Positions 53,814 to 62,063 of a stretch of DNA of 64,000 nt are shown in pieces. The DNA comes from Candidatus Gastranaerophilales bacterium (GTDB taxonomy: Bacteria; Cyanobacteriota; Vampirovibrionia; Gastranaerophilales; Gastranaerophilaceae): positions 186,001 through 250,000 of the forward strand of contig CALUXX010000001.1 in NCBI GenBank assembly GCA_944324845.1, written 5' to 3'. The position numbers were made by a program, and so were the translations under genes. Within the stretch, counting starts at the first letter, position 1. Each line of letters begins with the position of its first letter. The notes under the pieces were generated by a model. It did not search any database. It was not told where the DNA came from and saw only the letters and a program-made list of their open reading frames with translations.

Positions 53814-55658
53814 ATGAATTGGAGAGTTATTAGGGTTATAGTTGTAATTGTCTTAGTTGCATTGCTTTGCAAATCTTGCTTAGTAAAAGATGTTCCGATT
53901 GAGGATAATTCTGTTACCATTAAACAAGAAGAAGCTCAAATTCAAAAATATCCGGGGCAAAAGAATGTAACTATTAATGGAGTTGATTATTTACAGTCAC
54001 AAGCACCTGTCGGCAGGTTTGGCGGGGAGCTTATAACTTCTACTATCGGTCAAGGTCCTAAAACTTTTAATCCTTTTAATAGTAAGGATAATATTTCTGC
54101 AGCTATGTCAGAAATTATGTATGACGGACTTTTGTCTACTCATCCTGTTACAGGGCAGCCGGTTCCAAAACTTGCTAAATCTTATGAAATTCTTCCTGAT
54201 GGTATGACTTATATTATAAAGTTGCGTCATGGTATTAAATGGTCTGATGGTGTTCCTATTACGGCAGATGATGTTGTTTTTACTTGGAGAGATATTATTT
54301 TTGCCGGAATGGGAGATACTTCTTTACGTGATTCAATGGTAATTGATAACGAATTGCCTACGGTTCGCAAAATTGATGATTATACCGTTGAATTTAAAAC
54401 TCCGAAACCTTATGCTCCGTTTATTCGTTCCTTATCTGCATCCATTGCACCTAAACATGTATTTCAAGATGCTGTTAAAAAGGGAAATGTTTATTTTGAC
54501 AGTTTTCTTTCTACAACAACAAAACCTAAGGATATGGTTATTTCCGGAGCTTTTAAGTTGAAGGAATATCTTCCTGCGCAAAGAGTTGTCTACGAAAGAA
54601 ATCCTAATTATTACATTATAAATACCCAAGAACAAAAGTTACCGTATTTAGATAAATTAGTTTATTTAATTGTTGGGGATTTGAATAATGAAATTTTAAA
54701 GTTTGAAGCAGGTGAGATTGATGTAATTGCACTTCAAGGTGCAAAGGTTGCAAGGTACAAGGCGATTGAACCTCATTCTGATTTTACGCTTTATAATCTT
54801 GGTCCTGCGACAAGTACAATGTATCTTTCTGTTAATTTGAATGATAGAAAAGATGAAAATAATAAGTATTATGTTAATCCAATTAAGCAAAAGTGGTTTC
54901 AGGATCTAAATTTTAGAAAAGCTGTTGATCTTGCTATTGATAGAAAAAATATGGTGTTTAATATTGCAAATGGTATTGGAACACCTTTGTTTACGCCAGA
55001 AAGTCTAAATTCGATTTATTTGAATAAGAATTTGAAGCCTTTTGATAGAGATATTGTAAAAGCTGAAAAATATTTGAAAAAATCAGGTTTTTATAAAGAT
55101 AAAAAAGGAAGATTATACGATAAAGACGGTAATAGGGTTGAATTTGACTTATATACCAATGCAGGTAATACCGAAAGAGAAGCCATAGGGGTTATGGTCA
55201 AGCAAGATTTAGAAGATTTAGGGATGAAGGTTAATTTTAAACCTATAGAATTTAATTCACTTGTCAATAAACTTGTAAGTACCTTTGATTGGGATATGGT
55301 AATTATGGGCTTAACAGGTTCTCCTTTGGAGCCAAATGGTGGAAAAAACGTTTGGATGTCTGATGGTAGGTTGCATATGTTTAATATGAGAACGCCTAAT
55401 GAAGGTAAGAAAAATATTCTTCCTTGGGAAAAAGAACTTGATGAAATGTTTACAAAAGGTGCTTTGGCTACTACTTTTGAAGATAGAAAGAAATATTATG
55501 ACAGATATCAGGAAATAATTTATGATGAAAAACCTATGATTTATATTTATTCGCCTGTAATAATTAACGCAATCAGAAATAAATTCAAGAATATATATCC
55601 TTCATCTTTGAACGGATTAACTCATAATCTTGAAGAAATTTATGTTGAGGAAAAGTAA
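53814..55658 (+). CDS. Peptide ABC transporter substrate-binding protein (family 5)
   Basis: A 614-residue exported protein. An N-terminal hydrophobic stretch (about 5-20) is followed by CKSC, so it is probably a lipoprotein with a non-standard lipobox. The family 5 domain is clear: LAKSYEILPDGMTYIIKLRHGIKWSDGVPITADDVVFTW and the C-terminal RKKYYDRYQEIIYDEKPMIYIY. It binds oligopeptides or similar ligands in the periplasm. The permease genes follow with zero to minus 4 bases of spacing. A TTG two codons earlier is an alternative start. Confidence 0.93.
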   Translation: MNWRVIRVIVVIVLVALLCKSCLVKDVPIEDNSVTIKQEEAQIQKYPGQKNVTINGVDYLQSQAPVGRFGGELITSTIGQGPKTFNPFNSKDNISAAMSEIMYDGLLSTHPVTGQPVPKLAKSYEILPDGMTYIIKLRHGIKWSDGVPITADDVVFTWRDIIFAGMGDTSLRDSMVIDNELPTVRKIDDYTVEFKTPKPYAPFIRSLSASIAPKHVFQDAVKKGNVYFDSFLSTTTKPKDMVISGAFKLKEYLPAQRVVYERNPNYYIINTQEQKLPYLDKLVYLIVGDLNNEILKFEAGEIDVIALQGAKVARYKAIEPHSDFTLYNLGPATSTMYLSVNLNDRKDENNKYYVNPIKQKWFQDLNFRKAVDLAIDRKNMVFNIANGIGTPLFTPESLNSIYLNKNLKPFDRDIVKAEKYLKKSGFYKDKKGRLYDKDGNRVEFDLYTNAGNTEREAIGVMVKQDLEDLGMKVNFKPIEFNSLVNKLVSTFDWDMVIMGLTGSPLEPNGGKNVWMSDGRLHMFNMRTPNEGKKNILPWEKELDEMFTKGALATTFEDRKKYYDRYQEIIYDEKPMIYIYSPVIINAIRNKFKNIYPSSLNGLTHNLEEIYVEEK

Positions 55659-56630
55659 ATGGAAACTTTGAAATATATATTTAAACGGATACTTCAGACT
55701 ATACCATTATTGATAGTGGTATCAGTTATAAGTTTTTTTATCATAAGATTATCTCCAGTAGATCCTTTAGCGGAGTTGAAGTTAAATCCTTCTATATCTC
55801 CTGAAACCGTTCAAAGAGAAAAAGAACGTTTAGGGTTAGATAAACCGATTATTGTTCAATATGGAAAATGGGCAATTTCTTTTGTGAAAGGTGATTTGGG
55901 GGTAACTTCAAATGGCGAAAAAGTTAGTAATAAATTGAAAGAAAGAATTCCTTATACGCTTTTGTTAACATCTATTGTAATTTTGTTAACTTGGCTTGTG
56001 GGGGTTCCTTTGGGGATAATTTCTGCGGTTAATTGGAAAACTCCTTTTGATAGAATTTTAACAGTATTAACAAGTATCGGTATGGCAATTCCATCATTTT
56101 TCTTCGCTGTTTTACTGTTGATGTTTGCTGTTAAGACGGGGTGGTTTCCTATTGGGGGGCTTACGAGTCCGAATTTTGCTGAAATGAGTTGGGGGAGAAA
56201 GTTTTTTGATATAGCTTATCATTTAGTTTTGCCGGTAACTGTTTTATTCACAATTTCGCTTGCCAGTTTGCAAAGACAGATGCGAGCTAATATGTTGGAT
56301 GTTTTAGATAGCGATTATGTCAAATTTGCAAGGGCTAAGGGGTTATCTGAATTTAAGGTTGTGTATAAGCACGCACTTAGAAATGCTATCAATCCTATGA
56401 TAACACTTTTAGGGTTTGAATTTGCGGGATTGTTGAGCGGGGCTGCGTTAACTGAATATGTGTTTAATTATCCAGGATTAGGTACTTTAATTTTGGAAGC
56501 CGTTATGAAATCTGATATCAATCTTGTAATGGCATCTTTGATGATGGGTGCGGTTATGCTTGTTGTTGGTAATTTGATTGCGGATATTCTATTAATTCTT
56601 ACTGATCCGAGAATAAGGGTGAAATCATGA
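55659..56630 (+). CDS. Peptide ABC transporter permease, DppB type
   Basis: A 323-residue permease with six membrane helices. The N-terminal helix contains LLIVVSVISFFIIRLSPVDP, and the coupling loop YVKFARAKGLSEFKVVYKHALRNA has the E-A-A-like motif. It starts on the base after the substrate-binding gene's stop codon and overlaps the next permease gene by 4 bases. It forms half of the membrane channel. The ATPase genes (dppD/dppF-like) are not in this window. Confidence 0.94.
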   Translation: METLKYIFKRILQTIPLLIVVSVISFFIIRLSPVDPLAELKLNPSISPETVQREKERLGLDKPIIVQYGKWAISFVKGDLGVTSNGEKVSNKLKERIPYTLLLTSIVILLTWLVGVPLGIISAVNWKTPFDRILTVLTSIGMAIPSFFFAVLLLMFAVKTGWFPIGGLTSPNFAEMSWGRKFFDIAYHLVLPVTVLFTISLASLQRQMRANMLDVLDSDYVKFARAKGLSEFKVVYKHALRNAINPMITLLGFEFAGLLSGAALTEYVFNYPGLGTLILEAVMKSDINLVMASLMMGAVMLVVGNLIADILLILTDPRIRVKS

Positions 56631-57697
56631 TGGTAAAAGAAGTTTTTAAACAATTATGGAAAGATAAATTCGCAAGAGTTGCATTGTTTGTGCTCGGAAT
56701 TATTTATTTGCTGTTGTTTTTGGCTGATTTTATCGCTCCTTATACTAAAGATTTTTCGGATAGAACTATGGCTTATGTTCCGCCGTCTAAAGTTTTTACG
56801 ATTGACGAAAACGGTAAATTGTCTAAACCTTATACTTATAACTATGTTAGAGAATTTGATGATAATTCTTTGGAAATTAAATATAAATTCGACAGGTCTA
56901 AAAAACATTATATTAAGTTCTTTGCTAAAGGTGAACCGTATAAGTTTTTAGGGTTGATTCCTGCAAAAATTCATTTGTTTACAACAGACAAAGACGGAAG
57001 AATTTATCTTTTGGGAACTGATATTAATGGTAGAGATGTTTTTTCAAGATTGTTGTTTGGTGGTCGAATTTCTATGACAATAGGGTTTTTAGCTTTGTTT
57101 GTTTTATTCCCTATTGGTTTATTGTATGGCGGAATATCAGGTTATTTTGGCGGAAAAGTCGATATGCTTATGATGCGATTTGCCGAAGCTATTATGTCTA
57201 TTCCAAGTTTTTATCTTTTGATTATTCTCGCTTCTATTTTACCTCCGGGTATGACGAGTACTCAAAGATTTTTGCTAATTGTTATTATTCTTGCACTTAT
57301 CGGATGGGCTGGGTTTGCAAGAGTTGTCAGGGGGATGGTTTTGTCTATTAAAAATCAAGAGTATGTGCAGGCAGCTCAGTCTATCGGAGCTTCTAAGTTT
57401 AGAATAATTGTTAAACATATTTTGCCTCAGACTACCAGTTTTGTTATTGTTGCTATGACGTTGTCTGTGCCTTCTTATATCCTTTCCGAATCCGGTTTAA
57501 GTTTTATAGGTTTGGGTATTCAGCAGCCTGATGCAAGTTGGGGTAATATGCTTAAAGAAGCTCAAGAGTTTACTAATATTATTTATAGACCTTGGCTTTT
57601 AACTCCCGGTGTTTTAATTTTTATATCGGTATTGGCTTTTAATCTTATCGGTGATACCATAAGAGATATACTTGATCCGCAAAGTAAGGTCAGGTAG
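56627..57697 (+). CDS. Peptide ABC transporter permease, DppC type with periplasmic insert
   Basis: A 356-residue permease. The DppC core is clear: HLFTTDKDGRIYLLGTDINGRDVFSRLLFGGRISMTIG and, near the end, SESGLSFIGLGIQQPDASWGNML. Between the first helix (about 15-35) and that core there is an extracytoplasmic insert of about 85 residues, longer than in E. coli DppC but seen in other bacterial long-form permeases. It is the last gene of this importer group; no ATPase genes follow, so they must be shared or elsewhere. Confidence 0.93.
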   Translation: MMVKEVFKQLWKDKFARVALFVLGIIYLLLFLADFIAPYTKDFSDRTMAYVPPSKVFTIDENGKLSKPYTYNYVREFDDNSLEIKYKFDRSKKHYIKFFAKGEPYKFLGLIPAKIHLFTTDKDGRIYLLGTDINGRDVFSRLLFGGRISMTIGFLALFVLFPIGLLYGGISGYFGGKVDMLMMRFAEAIMSIPSFYLLIILASILPPGMTSTQRFLLIVIILALIGWAGFARVVRGMVLSIKNQEYVQAAQSIGASKFRIIVKHILPQTTSFVIVAMTLSVPSYILSESGLSFIGLGIQQPDASWGNMLKEAQEFTNIIYRPWLLTPGVLIFISVLAFNLIGDTIRDILDPQSKVR

Positions 57698-57726
57698 TAG
57701 TTTTTAGTTGAGAGGGTTTGAAAAAG

Positions 57727-58467
57727 ATGGATGATACAATTCAACATTTGGTTAATATAGTTAATCTTGATTATATAATTAGGATTTCTATAGCTGTAAT
57801 ATTTGGTTTTTGTATTGGTTTGGAACGAGAATTAACTAATAAATATGCAGGGTTAAGAACTCATATTTTAGTGTGTTTGGGTGCTTGTGTATTTACATTG
57901 ATTTCTATATATGGTTTCCCGACTTTTGCGCCGGGGGATAATGTAGATGTTATGCAGGCTACAGGTATAAGAGATACGTCAAGGGTTGCGGCTCAAATTG
58001 TTACCGGTATCGGTTTTATTGGTGCAGGTACGGTTTTAAGAAACGGTCCGATTGTTTTGGGACTTACTACTGCTGCTACTTTGTGGATTGCTGCTAGTAT
58101 TGGTATGGCATGCGGTGCTGGCATGTTTGAAATTGCTTTTGCCGGAACTCTTTTATCTATATTAACTCTTGTTATGATCAGAGTTTTAGAAAAAAAGGTT
58201 CTTCCTACAAGTACAAAACGTATTAAACGTATTAAGTTAAGCATTGTTTGTCAGAATGATTTTGTTGATAGTATTCAAGATTTTGTAATTGATAAGTTTC
58301 AAGAAATTTCAGGATTATCTAAGAAAAAATATAGTGCGGAATCTAATACTTCTAAAATTTCTTGTATTGTGGAAGTTCAAAGTAAAAAAACTATAAAAGA
58401 CTTGTATAAAACATTTAATAATATTGAAGGTATAGAATCGCTATCAATTCAAGAAACGTTAGAGTGA
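57727..58467 (+). CDS. MgtC/SapB-family membrane protein
   Basis: A 246-residue protein. Four or five N-terminal membrane helices include the MgtC signatures GFCIGLERELTNKYAGLRTH and IGFIGAGTVLR. A soluble C-terminal domain of about 80 residues follows. The family is linked to growth at low magnesium and to inhibition of ATP synthase in pathogens; the function here is unknown. ATG 57727 is chosen because AGAGGG ends 10 bases before it; the TTG three codons earlier is too close to that site. Confidence 0.9.
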   Translation: MDDTIQHLVNIVNLDYIIRISIAVIFGFCIGLERELTNKYAGLRTHILVCLGACVFTLISIYGFPTFAPGDNVDVMQATGIRDTSRVAAQIVTGIGFIGAGTVLRNGPIVLGLTTAATLWIAASIGMACGAGMFEIAFAGTLLSILTLVMIRVLEKKVLPTSTKRIKRIKLSIVCQNDFVDSIQDFVIDKFQEISGLSKKKYSAESNTSKISCIVEVQSKKTIKDLYKTFNNIEGIESLSIQETLE

Positions 58468-58487
58468 TAATATACCTTAATATATTG

Positions 58488-58516
58488 TTTACAGGAAAGT
58501 TTCTTTAAGTTAGGAT
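58488..58516 (+). promoter_or_regulatory. Promoter of the pyrH-frr-cdsA-rnc-rpe operon
   Basis: TTTACA and TAGGAT are spaced by exactly 17 bases, 27 bases before the pyrH start. Confidence 0.55.
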
Positions 58517-58542
58517 AATACAAAGGTTAAGGGAGAAGTATT

Positions 58543-59253
58543 TTGAAGTATAAAAGAATTTTATTAAAGATAAGTGGCGAGGCTCTTTTAGGTAGTCAAC
58601 AATTTGGAATTGACCAAGTGCCTGTAAAAATGATTTCAAATGAAATTAAAAAAGTTACAGATGAAGGTGCACAGGTTGCTGTTGTTGTAGGTGGCGGCAA
58701 TATATTCAGAGGAATGAAAAATAGTGCAAAATTAGGTATGGATCAAGCTTCAGGAGATTATGTCGGAATGCTTGCAACTGTTATGAATGCTATAGCTCTT
58801 CAATGTGCGCTTACTCAAATTGGCGTTTCTTGCAGGGTTCAATCAGCAATTACTATGAATCAAATTGCTGAACCTTATATTCGTCATAGAGCTATTAGAC
58901 ACTTAGAAAAAGGTAGGGTTGTTATTTTTGCGGCAGGTACAGGTAATCCTTTCTTTACAACAGATACTGCTGCTGCTTTGAGAGCATCTGAAATTAATGC
59001 AGAAGCTATGTTGATGGCTAAAAATGGTGTTGATGGCGTTTATACTGATGATCCAGCGGTTAATCCTGATGCTAAAAAACTTGATAATATCGGGTATGAT
59101 GATATTATCAAAAACGGTCTTAAGGTTATGGATACTGCGGCTTGTGCGTTGTGTAAACAAAATAATATACCGATTGTTGTTTTTGATTTTAAGAAAGAAG
59201 ACGGTATAAAAGATATTCTTAGTGGTAAAGAAATTGGTACTTATATAGCTTAA
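58543..59253 (+). CDS. pyrH: UMP kinase
   Basis: A 236-residue amino-acid-kinase-fold enzyme. KRILLKISGEALLG is at the start, VVVGGGNIFRG follows, then the UMP-binding TDTAAALRASEI and the C-terminal VYTDDPAVNP. It converts UMP to UDP. The start codon is TTG, supported by GGGAGA upstream. It heads an operon whose order pyrH-frr-cdsA is common in bacteria. Confidence 0.97.
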   Translation: MKYKRILLKISGEALLGSQQFGIDQVPVKMISNEIKKVTDEGAQVAVVVGGGNIFRGMKNSAKLGMDQASGDYVGMLATVMNAIALQCALTQIGVSCRVQSAITMNQIAEPYIRHRAIRHLEKGRVVIFAAGTGNPFFTTDTAAALRASEINAEAMLMAKNGVDGVYTDDPAVNPDAKKLDNIGYDDIIKNGLKVMDTAACALCKQNNIPIVVFDFKKEDGIKDILSGKEIGTYIA

Positions 59254-59276
59254 TTATTATAAGAAAGAGGTAAAAA

Positions 59277-59843
59277 ATGACAGAATCTTTGGAAGAATTA
59301 TTTTTATTCGGCGAAGAAAAAATGGAAAAAGCCATTGCCCAATTACAAAAAGAATTCGGAACAATACGTTCTGGTAGAGCAAATCCTGGAATTTTGGACA
59401 AGGTTATCGTTGAATATTACGGTGCACCTACTCCGTTAAGACAAATGTCACAAGTGTCTGTTCAAGATGGTACAACTTTGGTTATTACTCCATATGACAA
59501 ATCTATTATGAAAGAAATCGAAAAAGCTATTATCAAAGCTGAAATTGGTATTACTCCAAATAGTGATGGTATTTGCATTCGTTTAACTTTCCCACCTTTG
59601 ACAGAAGACAGACGTCGTGAAATTACAAAGGATGTTAGAAAATTGGGTGAAGATGCTAAAGTTGCAGTTAGAAATATTCGCCGTGATATGACTGATAATT
59701 TGAAGAAAATCGAAAAAGCTGAAAATCTTCCTGAAGACCTTGTTAAAGATAATCAGGATAAAATTCAAAAATTAACAGACAAATATACTGCAAATATTGA
59801 TACTGCTGTAGCAGCTAAAGAAAAAGAGGTTATGACTGTATAA
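59277..59843 (+). CDS. frr: Ribosome recycling factor
   Basis: A 188-residue protein of normal length. Family motifs are LQKEFGTIRSGRANPGILD, VEYYGAPTPLRQMSQVSV and DRRREITKDVRKLGEDAKVAVRNIRRD. With EF-G it splits post-termination ribosomes. It is encoded 23 bases after pyrH with an AGAAAGAGG ribosome site. Its stop shares bases with the cdsA start (TAATG). Confidence 0.98.
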   Translation: MTESLEELFLFGEEKMEKAIAQLQKEFGTIRSGRANPGILDKVIVEYYGAPTPLRQMSQVSVQDGTTLVITPYDKSIMKEIEKAIIKAEIGITPNSDGICIRLTFPPLTEDRRREITKDVRKLGEDAKVAVRNIRRDMTDNLKKIEKAENLPEDLVKDNQDKIQKLTDKYTANIDTAVAAKEKEVMTV

Positions 59844-60730
59844 TGATAAGTTTAGGCTTGAATAAAAATGCTGTAAGAATGCTCACCGGTTTTATCATGG
59901 GAACTTTTGTTATGCTTTCCATTATTTATGGTGGTATTCCTATGTTGATCATGCTAATTTTTATGGTTTTCATGGGGTCTATGGAATATGTAAAAATCTT
60001 AAATCACAAAGGTTTTTATCCAAGCCTTAAAGTTATCTGTCTGACTCAGGCTATTTTAACAGCTGTTGTATTTTTTAAACGTTTTGATTTAGTTGCTATT
60101 ACATTAACGATTTGTGCAATGTGTTCTTTTATGTGGGTTTTATTCAAAGGAAGACAGCCTTATATTGCTAATGTTGCAACTTCTTTGTTGGGAATGGTTT
60201 ATTGCGGTTGGTTCCCTTTGCATTTGATATTTTTAAGAGATTTGCATTGTGATAAGTATGATAGCGGACTTGGGTTTGTTGTTTTGATGTTCACTGCAAT
60301 TTTAATGACGGATGTCGGATGCTATTATGTGGGAACTAAATTCGGGAAACATAAACTTGCTCCTGTTATAAGCCCTAATAAAACTGTTGAAGGTTCTATT
60401 GGCGGTATGATTTCTGCTGTTTTAGGAGCGTTATTAATTTGGTTATATATGTATAAATTATTATCTATCGATATTCAATGGTATATCGCTGTGGCAGCAG
60501 GTTTAATTTCTACAATCTTTGCACAGATTGGTGATTTGTGTGAATCTTTAATTAAAAGAGATGCAGGGGTAAAAGATTCCGGTAGTAGTTTACCTGGTCA
60601 TGGCGGATTTTTAGATAGATCAGATAGTTTTGTGCTTACTATTCCTGTTATGTATTATTTTTGTAAATGTTTTGTCTTCCATACGGAATGGATGACTACA
60701 GTTACAAACTTTGTAAAAGGCTTATTCTAA
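59843..60730 (+). CDS. cdsA: Phosphatidate cytidylyltransferase
   Basis: A 295-residue membrane protein with about eight hydrophobic helices. The C-terminal CDP-diacylglycerol synthase signature is complete: S-x3-K-R-D-A-G-V-K-D-S-x4-P-G-H-G-G-x2-D-R-x-D-S. It makes CDP-diacylglycerol, the substrate for the CDP-alcohol phosphatidyltransferase encoded near 10.4 kb. The start overlaps frr and the stop overlaps rnc, so translation of the three is coupled. Confidence 0.96.
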   Translation: MISLGLNKNAVRMLTGFIMGTFVMLSIIYGGIPMLIMLIFMVFMGSMEYVKILNHKGFYPSLKVICLTQAILTAVVFFKRFDLVAITLTICAMCSFMWVLFKGRQPYIANVATSLLGMVYCGWFPLHLIFLRDLHCDKYDSGLGFVVLMFTAILMTDVGCYYVGTKFGKHKLAPVISPNKTVEGSIGGMISAVLGALLIWLYMYKLLSIDIQWYIAVAAGLISTIFAQIGDLCESLIKRDAGVKDSGSSLPGHGGFLDRSDSFVLTIPVMYYFCKCFVFHTEWMTTVTNFVKGLF

Positions 60731-61413
60731 TGAAAACTATTTCTGAAATTTTTGGAATAGAAACTGTTAATCAAGACAATTATAAGTACGCTTTAACGCA
60801 TTCTTCTTATACAAAAGAAAATAATTTGCCTGAAGTTCAATGCTATGAAAGACTTGAGTTTTTAGGTGATGCGGTTTTAAAATTAACTATTTCGGATGTA
60901 TTATTTAGACTTTATCCTGATTCTAGGGAAGGTGAGTTATCGAAAATTAGAGGGATTGTAGTTTCTGATAATACACTTGCTGATATTGCTAAGAAAAATG
61001 GTCTGCAAGAACTTATTATAATGAGCAAGCACGAAGAAAAACAAGGTTGTAGAAAACTAAATTCTATTTGTGCTTGTGCTTTTGAAGCTGTTTTGGGGGC
61101 TTATTATTTGGATGGAAAGTTTGCTGAATTAGAAAAATATATTGAAAAAACTTTTATTCCTTATATTAAAGATGTAGAAAATAATTTTATTAAATATAAT
61201 GCGAAAGCAATTTTGCAAGAATATACTCAGGATAAAAGTAAGTTGCCTCCTGAATATAACGTAATTAACGAAGAAGGTCCTGCACATAAAAGAATTTTTG
61301 AAGTTCAGGTCGTTTATAACAATGAAATTCTTGCAGTGGCAAAAGGTCATAGTAAAAAAGAAGCCGAACAAAAATGTGCGTATTTGGCTTGTGAAAGGTT
61401 AGGGTTGATATAG
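60730..61413 (+). CDS. rnc: Ribonuclease III with a Cys at one catalytic Asp position
   Basis: A 227-residue dsRNA endonuclease. The signature ERLEFLGDAVL carries E43 and D47. A C-terminal dsRNA-binding domain ends in KKEAEQKCAYLACERLGL. In the second catalytic motif, family members have A-D-x-x-E, but here it reads A-C116-A-F-E119, so the Asp is Cys (TGT codon) while the essential Glu remains. The start is ATG 60730, overlapping the cdsA stop; an upstream in-frame ATG inside cdsA is outside the family homology. Confidence 0.93.
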   Translation: MKTISEIFGIETVNQDNYKYALTHSSYTKENNLPEVQCYERLEFLGDAVLKLTISDVLFRLYPDSREGELSKIRGIVVSDNTLADIAKKNGLQELIIMSKHEEKQGCRKLNSICACAFEAVLGAYYLDGKFAELEKYIEKTFIPYIKDVENNFIKYNAKAILQEYTQDKSKLPPEYNVINEEGPAHKRIFEVQVVYNNEILAVAKGHSKKEAEQKCAYLACERLGLI

Positions 61414-61415
61414 TT

Positions 61416-62063
61416 ATGAGTAATGTTATTGTTTCACCATCAATTTTGTCTGCTGATTTTGCTAATTTGGAACGAGATGTTCATATGGTAGAAGATGCAG
61501 GGGCAGATTGGATTCATGTTGATGTTATGGATGGACATTTTGTGCCGAATATAACTATTGGTGCGCCTGTTGTTAAAGCATTAAAAAAAGTTACTAATAT
61601 TCCATTGGATGTTCATTTGATGATTGATAATCCGATGAAATATGTTGAGGATTTTGCTGATGCAGGTGCTGATATTTTAACTTTTCACTATGAAGCCGTT
61701 AAAGAAGATGAAATTATGCCTTTAATTGATAAAATTAAAAGTTTAGGTGTAAAAGTTGGGATTGCTGTTAAGCCAAAAACAAAGCCTTCTGATATTGATA
61801 AGTATTTACCTTTTGTTGATTTGGTTTTGGTTATGACGGTTGAACCAGGTTTTGGCGGTCAAAGTTTTATGTATGATTGCGCTGATAAAATTGAGTATTT
61901 TAAACAAAAATGCTATGCGGATGTTATTATTCAAGTAGATGGCGGTGTAAACGCTGAAACTGGCGATCTGTGTATTCGAAAAGGTGCAACTTCTCTTGTT
62001 GCAGGTAATTATATCTATAATGCAATCAATATAAATGCTTCGATTGCATCTTTAAAAGGTTAA
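61416..62063 (+). CDS. rpe: Ribulose-phosphate 3-epimerase
   Basis: A 215-residue TIM-barrel enzyme. VSPSILSADFANLE is at the start, VDVMDGHFVPNITIG carries metal ligands, then DVHLM, VEPGFGGQSF and VDGGV. It interconverts ribulose 5-phosphate and xylulose 5-phosphate. The start follows rnc by 2 bases. Its stop overlaps that of the convergent low-complexity gene (TTAA) with no terminator. Confidence 0.97.
   Translation: MSNVIVSPSILSADFANLERDVHMVEDAGADWIHVDVMDGHFVPNITIGAPVVKALKKVTNIPLDVHLMIDNPMKYVEDFADAGADILTFHYEAVKEDEIMPLIDKIKSLGVKVGIAVKPKTKPSDIDKYLPFVDLVLVMTVEPGFGGQSFMYDCADKIEYFKQKCYADVIIQVDGGVNAETGDLCIRKGATSLVAGNYIYNAININASIASLKG

Noticed and set aside
60667-60729. Extended start of rnc inside cdsA
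   Set aside because: It is out-of-frame cdsA sequence; ATG 60730 overlaps the cdsA stop and begins the RNase III homology.
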